Shown in pieces: positions 1-4,841 of a DNA stretch of 7,408 nt. How positions within the stretch are numbered: the first letter of the stretch is position 1; each line of letters starts with the position of its first letter. A program made the position numbers and the translations under genes. The notes beneath the pieces were generated by a model. The model was not told the origin of the DNA. It saw only the letters and a program-made list of their open reading frames with translations, and did no database searches. Origin of the DNA: CAYMRB01 sp964392615 (GTDB taxonomy: Bacteria; Planctomycetota; UBA8108); NCBI GenBank assembly GCA_964392615.1, contig CAYMRB010000483.1:1-7408 (forward strand). Reading direction: 5' to 3'.

Positions 1-354
1 CATTTCGTCCGGGATACGGTGCGTGAGCAGCTGGATCTATCGGCCATCTACGACGCGTACAGCGACGATGAACGCGGCCGTCCGCCGTACAACCCGACGA
101 TGATGGTCGCGCTGCTGCTGTACGCGTACGGAACGCGCGTGCGAGAGATGTGGGCGAAGCTGAAACGCGGAGGACATGAGAGCCGGTATCGACGGCGCAA
201 AATCGTCGTCGAGCCGGTATTCGGCCACATCAAGGCAGCGCGAGGTTTCCGCCAGTTCCTGCTGCGAGGGGAAGAGAACGTCGGCTTCGAGTTCTCGATC
301 GTCTCGACCGCACACAACCTCAACAAGCTGTTCGTCGCGGGAGGCCTCGGATGA
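1..354 (+). pseudogene. IS1182-family transposase remnant with internal deletion, 5' end outside window
   Basis: The frame is open from base 1 to a TGA at 352-354, so the gene begins upstream of the window; the GTG at 19 need not be its start. The first ~40 residues match the N-terminal region of IS1182-type transposases (LDLSAIYDAYSDDERGRPPY followed by NPTMMVALLLYAYGT). The rest matches the extreme C-terminal region: YRRRKIVVEPVFGHIK carries the catalytic Glu and the downstream Lys of the E motif, followed by ARGFRQFLLRG and a THNL-like AHNLNKL. The central part with the two catalytic Asp residues, normally several hundred residues, is missing. The join falls near nt 136-150 and keeps the frame. 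The product cannot be an active transposase. Family assignment rests on remembered motifs. Confidence 0.8.
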
Positions 355-682
355 GGGACGGGACGGGGCTTAGCACGGTCCGAACGCGGCCCCAATGGCT
401 CAATGGTGCCCAGAACGCGATGCTGGCTCCCGCGTCGTCAGGCCTCGCGATGGAGATGCGCTCCGATCTCAGGCCGATCGCCGGGCCCTAATGGAGCGCT
501 GGAAAGCCCTCAGCTGCGTCGAGCGTCTTTCCGAGACAGGCTCCTATGCGCCCGCCGAAGTAGCCCTCCGCGCCATCATCGGAACGGCCGTCATCGGGCG
601 AGAAACCCGGCTTTTCTGCCATTTTAGGCGATTTTCTGCTTGAAGAAGTCTCGCCAGTTCGCTCCACTCTCTGCATTCCTGA

Positions 683-704
683 CGTTTGCATGTAGCGTTT
701 GCAT
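683..704. repeat. 9-bp direct repeat CGTTTGCAT in front of histone gene
   Basis: CGTTTGCAT occurs at 683-691 and again at 696-704, a 13-bp period. It lies 38-59 bp upstream of the histone ATG, overlapping the best promoter candidate. Two identical half-sites in tandem could be a regulator site, but chance recurrence is not excluded. Confidence 0.45.
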
Positions 705-713
705 TCGTACAAC
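686..713 (+). promoter_or_regulatory. Weak sigma70-like promoter candidate for histone gene
   Basis: TTGCAT at 686-691 (3 of 6 match to the -35 consensus) and TACAAC at 708-713 (4 of 6 match to -10) are separated by 16 bp. Transcription would begin around 720 and leave a leader of about 20 nt containing the ribosome site. The match is modest and the sigma factor of the host is unknown. Confidence 0.3.
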
Positions 714-730
714 CCCTCCAAACCCAAGAA

Positions 731-737
731 GGGAGAG
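731..737 (+). promoter_or_regulatory. Ribosome binding site that sets the histone start
   Basis: GGGAGAG ends 4 nt before the ATG at 742. It supports that start over the longer open frame beginning at 640, whose extra 34 residues do not resemble a histone and have no comparable site in front. Confidence 0.65.
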
Positions 738-741
738 AACC

Positions 742-978
742 ATGGCGAAGAAGAAGAAGAAGGCTGCGAAGAAGAAAGCGAAGAAGGCGGCCCCGCAGGA
801 GATGCTGCTCGTCGGAAGCAAGACCAAGGTCGCGCTCAAGGCGTACGGCGTCAACGTGTCGGGCGATGCGCTGGACGGACTGAACAACGTCGTCCACTGG
901 TACATTCAGCAGGCTGCCGCTCGCACCCAGGCGAACGGTAGGAAGACTGTCCGCGCGCACGACTTCGTCGTCTGCTAG
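742..978 (+). CDS. Bacterial histone-fold DNA-binding protein with lysine-rich N-terminal tail
   Basis: The 78-residue protein has two parts. Residues 1-18 (MAKKKKKAAKKKAKKAAP) form a disordered lysine/alanine tail like those of H1-type or extended HU proteins. Residues 20-77 fit one histone fold: helix 1 about 24-35, helix 2 about 40-64, and a short helix 3 after GRKTVRAHDF. That last motif lines up with GRKTIKAEDI of the archaeal histone HMfB, giving R67, T69 and D74 as counterparts of its conserved R-T-D set. Helix 2 looks about one turn shorter than in HMfB, as I recall for Bdellovibrio and Leptospira bacterial histones. The expected role is nucleoid DNA binding as a dimer. It is monocistronic, lies between an IS relic and a convergent gene, and ends in Cys78. 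The fold assignment is by motif; the mode of DNA binding is not visible here. Confidence 0.85.
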   Translation: MAKKKKKAAKKKAKKAAPQEMLLVGSKTKVALKAYGVNVSGDALDGLNNVVHWYIQQAAARTQANGRKTVRAHDFVVC

Positions 979-1008
979 TTTTCCGCACTGATGTGCTGTC
1001 ATCGTGGC

Positions 1009-1045
1009 CCGTCCGCTAGCCGAAGCGCCAACAACTAGCGGACGG
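1009..1045. terminator. 11-bp perfect inverted repeat between convergent genes
   Basis: CCGTCCGCTAG (1009-1019) and CTAGCGGACGG (1035-1045) are perfect complements around a 15-nt loop, 30 nt after the histone stop. No T-tract follows on either strand, so it is not a classic intrinsic terminator. It could be a transcript-end hairpin serving both converging genes, or a palindromic protein site. Confidence 0.5.
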
Positions 1046-1062
1046 CGCGCACGAGGCACATC

Positions 1063-1082
1063 GAACGGCCGGCGCGCCGTTC
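1063..1082. repeat. Second inverted repeat in convergent intergenic region
   Basis: GAACGGC (1063-1069) pairs with GCCGTTC (1076-1082) around a 6-nt loop. A third, shorter stem, CGCGGT (1092-1097) with ACCGCG (1105-1110), follows. Three stems in about 100 bp suggest a bidirectional transcription-end zone, but GC-rich DNA forms such stems readily. Confidence 0.35.
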
Positions 1083-1139
1083 CCCGCGGCTCGCGGTAGT
1101 AGGGACCGCGTTCTCCGCTGTGGGGCCGACCGTCCGGCG

Positions 1140-1826
1140 TCAACCGAGAACGCGCTGTCGTGCGATCGTCCAGAGAATCTTCGCACCGGCGCGCAACGTA
1201 CCGCTGACGGTCCCGCTGATCTTGCTCGCGCCGATGCGAGGACGGTAGCTGACCGGTCGTTCAGTCACGCGCAAGCCGCAGCGGTGCGCTTTGATCTGCA
1301 TCTCGATCGTCCAGCCGAAGTCGCGATCGCGCATGCCGAGGCGTTCGAGCGCGTCGGTGCGAATGGCTCGAAACGGGCCCAGATCGGTGTATCGCGCTCC
1401 CCAGAGGAGTCGCATGAGGAAGACGGCCAGGCGGTTGCCCCAACGCGCCTGGACCGGCATCGCACCCTTTTCGAGGGCGCCCGCGAGGCGGCTACCGATG
1501 ACGAAATCGTGCGTTCCCGCGGCGATCGGAACGAGAAGCGCAGGCAGCTCGTCGGGGTGATCGCTGTAGTCGGCGTCGAGGAAGACGACGACGTCGGTCG
1601 CCGCATCGAGCGCGCCGATACCGCGCAGGCACGCGGCGCCGTAGCCGCGCTTCGGTTCGTGCACGACGCGGGCTCCGGCGTCGGCCGCGACCTCCGCGGT
1701 CCGGTCGCGGCTGCCGTTGTCGACCACGATCACGTCGTCGACCGGAGGATGCGGGATCGCGGCCAACACGAGTGGCAGCGACGCTTCCTCGTCGAGCGCG
1801 GGAATGACGACGGCGACGTTCAACAC
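1140..1826 (-). CDS. Family 2 glycosyltransferase, polyprenyl-phosphate sugar transferase (DPM1-like)
   Basis: The 228-residue protein is a GT-A fold enzyme of glycosyltransferase family 2. The N-terminal VVIPALDEEASL and DNGSRD (36-41) bind the nucleotide. D84-A85-D86 is the metal-binding DXD. GSR (111-113) and DLGPFRAI (148-155), followed by FGWTIEMQIKA, are typical of the DPM1-like group that transfers a hexose from a nucleotide sugar to a lipid phosphate. No transmembrane tail follows, so it should be a soluble or peripheral cytoplasmic enzyme. The start is GTG at 1826; GGGAG lies only 4 nt before it, so the next codon, TTG at 1823, is a possible alternative. It is the last gene of the kdsA operon, 34 nt after kdsA. 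A role in lipid A, core or O-chain glycosylation is inferred from context; donor and acceptor cannot be read from sequence. Confidence 0.9.
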   Translation of the reverse strand: MLNVAVVIPALDEEASLPLVLAAIPHPPVDDVIVVDNGSRDRTAEVAADAGARVVHEPKRGYGAACLRGIGALDAATDVVVFLDADYSDHPDELPALLVPIAAGTHDFVIGSRLAGALEKGAMPVQARWGNRLAVFLMRLLWGARYTDLGPFRAIRTDALERLGMRDRDFGWTIEMQIKAHRCGLRVTERPVSYRPRIGASKISGTVSGTLRAGAKILWTIARQRVLG

Positions 1827-1860
1827 GCGTCTCCCGGCGATGGCCGCCGCACGCGATCGA

Positions 1861-2703
1861 TCACAGGCCCCGGGCGATGCGATCGATCGCGACGATCTGC
1901 TCGAGCAGCGCCCCGAGGTCGTCGAGACGCATGCTGTTCGGACCGTCGCACAGGGCGCGGTCCGGATCCGGATGGACCTCGAAGAAGAACCCGTCGCAGC
2001 CGACTCCGGCCGCGGCGCGAGCCAGATAGGGGATCAGCTCGCGGTTGCCGCCAGAGCGATCGCCGAGCGCGCCGGGTTGTTGGACGCTGTGCGTCGCGTC
2101 GAAGATGACGCCCACGCCGCCCGCGCGGATCTCGGGTATGGCTCGGAAGTCGTTGACGAGGTCGCCCTGGCCGAACGTGGTGCCACGCTCCGTGATCAGC
2201 ACGCCGGGCGTGTCCGCACCCGTCGCTGCGCGCACACGCGCCGGTACGCTCTTCGGCGGCAGGAATTGCCCCTTCTTCACGTTGACGATGCGGCCGGTTT
2301 CCGCCGCGGCGCGCAGCAGGTCGTTTTGGCGACAGAGGAACGCGGGGATTTGAACGATATCGAGGACCTCGCCGGCGACGCGCGTTTCATCGACCGTGTG
2401 CACGTCGGACGTCACCGGCAGTCCGGTCTCATCGCGGACCCGTCGCAGCAAGTCGAGGCCGCTCTCGAGGCCCGGGCCGCGGTAGGACTCGTGCGAGCTG
2501 CGGTTCGCCTTGTCGTACGAGCCCTTGAACACGATGGGAATGCCGAGCTCGTCGCGCAGGCGCTCGAGTGCCCGTGCGATCTCGAGGACGAGCTCGACGC
2601 TCTCGAGCGTGTCGGGGCCGGCGATGATCAGCGGCGGCGCGTCGCCTCCGACGACGATGCCGCGCGATTCGATGCGTGCGGTGCGTAGCGGTAGGTCAGG
2701 CAT
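1861..2703 (-). CDS. kdsA: 3-deoxy-D-manno-octulosonate 8-phosphate synthase
   Basis: This cytoplasmic TIM-barrel enzyme condenses phosphoenolpyruvate with arabinose-5-phosphate to give Kdo-8-phosphate for the LPS inner core. The 280 residues match the usual length. Diagnostic stretches are FKGSYDKANRSS (59-70), SYRGPGLE (73-80), IPAFLCRQNDLL (119-130), NVKKGQFLPP (141-150), TERGTTFG (171-178), DATHSVQ (202-208) and EVHPDPDRALCDGP (242-255). H205, E242 and D253 occupy three metal-ligand positions of metal-dependent enzymes. The fourth, Cys in metal-dependent and Asn in metal-independent enzymes, is Asp31 here (IAGPDTLES). The ATG overlaps the end of the upstream gene by 8 bp, suggesting translational coupling. 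A strong AGGAGGAG lies 13 nt before the ATG, an unusually long spacing, with no alternative start between. Identity is very secure; only the metal class is open. Confidence 0.96.
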   Translation of the reverse strand: MPDLPLRTARIESRGIVVGGDAPPLIIAGPDTLESVELVLEIARALERLRDELGIPIVFKGSYDKANRSSHESYRGPGLESGLDLLRRVRDETGLPVTSDVHTVDETRVAGEVLDIVQIPAFLCRQNDLLRAAAETGRIVNVKKGQFLPPKSVPARVRAATGADTPGVLITERGTTFGQGDLVNDFRAIPEIRAGGVGVIFDATHSVQQPGALGDRSGGNRELIPYLARAAAGVGCDGFFFEVHPDPDRALCDGPNSMRLDDLGALLEQIVAIDRIARGL

Positions 2704-3787
2704 CGCGGTCGCGATTCTCCTCCTGCGCGCCGTCGTCCTCGGCGCCGTTCTCGTTGTCGCCGCGCGCGCTTGTCTGGACCAGAGTGCGCCGCAGTCCGTA
2801 GAGCTCGTCCGCGCGGCGTCGTATCTCCACGGATTCGAGCAGGGTCTCGACGAGCGCCTTCGGCAAGCCCTCGAGTCCGACCCGGCTGCCGCTGAACGCA
2901 CCGACGACGGACGCGGTCGTCGCGACGTTGCCGCCCAGGCGCAGCGCGCGATCCACGGCGCCCTGCCAGTCGCCCGGCGATTTGAGCAGATCGTAGAGGC
3001 CGACCAGAAGCACGGGCACGGCGTACTCTCCGAGGCCGTCGTCCCGCGGCGGGTAACTCGGGTCGTCGCACGTCGTGAGCAGAATCTCGAGCGCGCGACT
3101 ATCCGTCTGGGACAGCACGCGCGGCATGTCGAGCACGGCATCGGCGACGCCGTTGTCGAACGCGCCACAAGCGGTCGCGACCTGATCGAGCAGCTGTCCG
3201 AGGATGGTCTCCTCGTGCGCCGTGTTGTACGCGACGACGGACGCGACGCCGGCCGTGACGGCGAGGACGCGCCGGTCCGTATGCGTGACGCCGACGAGGG
3301 CCTCCGTGTGTGCGGGGATCTCCTCGATCGACTTGCAGTTCCACAGGCCGATGGGAATACCGCGCGTGACGGCACCGCAGCTCGCATTGCCCGCGGGAAG
3401 CGCGGCGTCGTTCCACTCCTTGCTGCCCTGCACGATCTGCCGCATGGCGGCGGTCGTCTCGGGATCGGCATCGACGATCTTGAGATCGCGCCAGAGCGGC
3501 ACGAGGTGGTCCGCGAGCAGCTCGGCGCTCTCCTCGTCGGCCTCGAGGCCGCTGCGCTCGAGGATCGCGTCGACCACAGCGAGCCAGCCCTGCGTATCGT
3601 CGGTGTACTGGCCGCAGGGATGGTGTCCGCCGCCGTGCGTCTCGAACCGCTCGACGAGGGGGCGCGCGACGGATTGCAGGAACGTCCGCGAGTAGTTCTG
3701 AAACGGAAACGCCAACGCGTCGGCGATCGCGGCTCCCAGCAAGGTGCCGCGGTAACGCGAGTGAATTCGCTCTTGAGACTTGCGCAT
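2696..3787 (-). CDS. ADP-ribosylglycohydrolase (DraG/ARH) family protein with altered second metal motif
   Basis: The 363-residue protein has the all-helical ADP-ribosylglycohydrolase fold, whose members remove ADP-ribose from proteins or small molecules with two Mg/Mn ions. Recognisable parts are GTLLGAAIADALAFPFQ (14-30), the first metal motif YTDDTQ (61-66), a GNASCGA segment replacing the usual GNGSAMR, and THTDRR followed by a helical stretch. The second metal motif, normally GGDTDT, reads GGNVATTAS (285-293), so two Asp ligands are replaced by Asn287 and Ala289. The last ~25 residues are a charged tail rich in Asp, Glu, Asn and Arg. The start is ATG at 3787, with no clear ribosome site but a -10-like TACAAT 8 nt upstream, so the mRNA may be leaderless. 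It is first in an operon with kdsA. Family is clear; activity and substrate are doubtful. Confidence 0.9.
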   Translation of the reverse strand: MRKSQERIHSRYRGTLLGAAIADALAFPFQNYSRTFLQSVARPLVERFETHGGGHHPCGQYTDDTQGWLAVVDAILERSGLEADEESAELLADHLVPLWRDLKIVDADPETTAAMRQIVQGSKEWNDAALPAGNASCGAVTRGIPIGLWNCKSIEEIPAHTEALVGVTHTDRRVLAVTAGVASVVAYNTAHEETILGQLLDQVATACGAFDNGVADAVLDMPRVLSQTDSRALEILLTTCDDPSYPPRDDGLGEYAVPVLLVGLYDLLKSPGDWQGAVDRALRLGGNVATTASVVGAFSGSRVGLEGLPKALVETLLESVEIRRRADELYGLRRTLVQTSARGDNENGAEDDGAQEENRDRDA

Positions 3788-3795
3788 CGGGCCGG

Positions 3796-3801
3796 ATTGT
3801 A
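3796..3801 (-). promoter_or_regulatory. Extended -10 element for the kdsA operon
   Basis: On the minus strand TACAAT is preceded by TGG, an extended -10 pattern (TGnTACAAT, 5 of 6 match). It ends 8 nt before the ATG of the first gene, which places transcription start at or a few bases before the start codon. I see no convincing -35 element. Confidence 0.5.
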
Positions 3802-3870
3802 CCAGGCTCGCGCCGCGGCGGGATACGTGTTATCAGCCCGATCGCGTCGCTCGCTGCGAAGGGTACGCCC

Positions 3871-3921
3871 GACTCGTCGAATCCGGGGCGGGATGGTAGC
3901 CTTCGTTGACTCGACGAACCC
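3871..3921. promoter_or_regulatory. Paired palindromic sites in divergent promoter region
   Basis: GACTCGTCGAATCC (3871-3884) recurs as GACTCGACGAACCC (3908-3921), 37 bp apart, with 11 of the first 13 bases identical. The second copy sits in the 17-bp near-palindrome TTCGTTGACTCGACGAA (3902-3918; 7 of 8 base pairs), and the first in the imperfect palindrome at 3871-3883. Two similar dyads between two divergent envelope operons would suit a shared operator; this is inferred from sequence symmetry only. Confidence 0.35.
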
Positions 3922-3934
3922 CACCTGCTAAACA
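3906..3934 (+). promoter_or_regulatory. Sigma70-like promoter candidate for the lpxK-hldE operon
   Basis: TTGACT at 3906-3911 matches the -35 consensus in 5 of 6 positions. After a 17-bp spacer, TAAACA at 3929-3934 is a weak -10 (3 of 6). Transcription would start about 3941, leaving a leader of about 9 nt. The -35 overlaps the palindrome at 3902-3918, which would let a bound protein block it. Confidence 0.35.
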
Positions 3935-3949
3935 GGACAAGCCTAGCCG

Positions 3950-4168
3950 ATGCATTCCGAGCCGAGACTGTTCGGAGAGGTCGCGCTCGAGAAGGGATAC
4001 GTGACGGTCGCTCAGTTGTACGAGGCGCTCACCGTGCAGGCGAGGGCCGAGGCTCAGGGCGCGCGCTATCACTTCCTCGGTGAGATCCTCACCGAGCTCG
4101 GTTACATGACCGACCTGCAAGTGCTGGACGTCCTGAATGAGATCCACGTCGTCGAGGAGACCGTCTGA
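3950..4168 (+). CDS. Small stand-alone MshEN-like (GspE N-terminal-type) protein
   Basis: The 72-residue protein consists almost wholly of two similar ~24-residue units: 7-30 (FGEVALEKGYVTVAQLYEAL then TVQ) and 42-65 (LGEILTELGYMTDLQVLDVL then NEI), separated by 11 residues. Their spacing (LG....LxxxGYxTxxxLxxxL) is that of the MshEN domain, the c-di-GMP-binding N-terminal domain of type II secretion and type IV pilus ATPases. Here it stands alone, with no ATPase. The Arg expected at position 1 of each motif is Leu7 and Phe42, and the final Gln is kept in the first unit (Gln30) but is Ile65 in the second, so ligand binding may be lost or altered. No signal peptide or membrane segment is seen. 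It heads the operon and overlaps the next gene by 32 nt. A weak AGGA lies at 3934-3937. Function unknown; a regulatory or adaptor role is inference. Confidence 0.75.
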   Translation: MHSEPRLFGEVALEKGYVTVAQLYEALTVQARAEAQGARYHFLGEILTELGYMTDLQVLDVLNEIHVVEETV

Positions 4169-4835
4169 CAGTCCGCGCGAACGCTTCCCGCGTTCGGCTG
4201 CTGCGGCCGTCTCCATCACCGCGCCGCTCGTCTCGATCCTCCTCGTTTGTGTCTCCTGCTCGCCGCTGCCGCGCGTCGAGCCGGCGTTCGAGGGCCTTCG
4301 TCCGAGCCGCATCCTCGTCGCGCTGCCGAAGAACGAGACCACGCGTGCGATCAGCGAGGTCCACTTCGGAGGTTTCGGTCAGCGCCACACGCTCGGGGCG
4401 CACGTGTTCGACTTCCAGCGGCTCTTGCGCCAGGCGATCGTCGCGTCGCTCGAGGCGAAGGGCTACGAGACGGTTCTCGAGAGTGCGCCGAGTGAGACCG
4501 AGAGCGACGGCCAGCGGGTCGATTGGGCGGAGCCGCTTCCCGATGGCGCCGAGCGGCCTGCCTTCGACGCCTATCTACGCGTGGCGATCGAGGCGTGGTC
4601 CGGTCGACTGACCGCGCCGCTCGAGTTCGAGATGCGGTACCGGATCGAGCTCAACCACGTGCCCACGGGACAGCCGCTGTACTCCGGTGCGTTCTCGGCC
4701 CGAGGTGCCGAAGAACGATCGGCTCCCGGGCAGACGAAGTTCATCCGCACCGCTGTGCGCAGGTCGACCCGTCGCGCGACCGAGCCGCTGCCGTTCTGCC
4801 GGCGGGCGGACTCGAGTACCCCTCAGAGGTCCTGA
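4137..4835 (+). CDS. Probable outer-membrane lipoprotein of unknown function
   Basis: The 232-residue protein begins with an Arg-rich segment (1-19), a hydrophobic stretch (about 21-40, VSITAPLVSILLVCV) and Cys41 followed by SPLP. This looks like a lipoprotein signal peptide, although the lipobox (V-C-V-S-Cys41) is not textbook. The mature part opens with a strand-like RILVALPKNETT, contains a helix with FQRLLRQAIVASLEAKGYET, then EMRYRIELNHVPTGQPLYSG strands, and ends in a basic helix (FIRTAVRRSTRRATEPLP). The alpha/beta layout resembles small envelope lipoproteins such as the DUF799 and DUF4136 groups, but I do not recognise the family. ATG 4137 is the only usual start in frame before the signal peptide; it overlaps the previous gene by 32 nt. 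It ends 6 nt before lpxK, which ties it to LPS biogenesis by position. An LptE-like role is possible but unproven. Confidence 0.7.
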   Translation: MRSTSSRRPSDSPRERFPRSAAAAVSITAPLVSILLVCVSCSPLPRVEPAFEGLRPSRILVALPKNETTRAISEVHFGGFGQRHTLGAHVFDFQRLLRQAIVASLEAKGYETVLESAPSETESDGQRVDWAEPLPDGAERPAFDAYLRVAIEAWSGRLTAPLEFEMRYRIELNHVPTGQPLYSGAFSARGAEERSAPGQTKFIRTAVRRSTRRATEPLPFCRRADSSTPQRS

Positions 4836-4841
4836 GAAGCG

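Larger units (their letters stand above)
355..741. other. 387-nt stretch without a convincing gene (IS flank and histone leader)
   Basis: Six-frame reading gives only short, Arg/Ser/Ala-rich frames without recognisable motifs. The segment next to the transposase relic may be the right-hand non-coding end of the IS. TTTTCTGC occurs twice, at 612-619 and 632-639, exactly 20 bp apart, in a locally AT-richer patch, as IS ends sometimes show. I could not identify a matching left terminal repeat because the left end lies outside the window. The last ~100 nt should hold the promoter and leader of the histone gene. Confidence 0.5.

Noticed and set aside
612..639. TTTTCTGC repeat as a defined IS terminal inverted repeat
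   Set aside because: The two copies are direct, not inverted, and the left end of the element lies outside the window, so no terminus can be fixed.
395..643. 82-residue plus-strand frame after the transposase relic
   Set aside because: No motif, no ribosome site and composition typical of random GC-rich frames; more likely IS non-coding flank.
640..741. 34-residue N-terminal extension of the histone frame
   Set aside because: No ribosome site in front, no similarity to histone tails, and a good site (GGGAGAG) directly precedes the ATG at 742.
544..1143. 199-residue minus-strand frame across the histone gene
   Set aside because: Its hydrophobic Phe/Leu run is the reverse complement of the lysine codons of the histone tail, and it lacks any domain signal.
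2704..3924. N-terminal extension that would lengthen KdsA to 687 residues on the minus strand
   Set aside because: The added ~400 residues are an Arg/Ser/Ala-rich out-of-frame reading of the ADP-ribosylglycohydrolase gene, and KdsA is full length from its ATG at 2703.
2510..3931. 473-residue open frame on the plus strand
   Set aside because: It is the antisense shadow of kdsA and the ADP-ribosylglycohydrolase gene in high-GC DNA, with no recognisable motif.
4687..4835. Frameshift at the end of the lipoprotein gene
   Set aside because: I considered it because the tail becomes Arg-rich, but the frame keeps a plausible basic amphipathic helix and stops just before lpxK, so the frame was kept.
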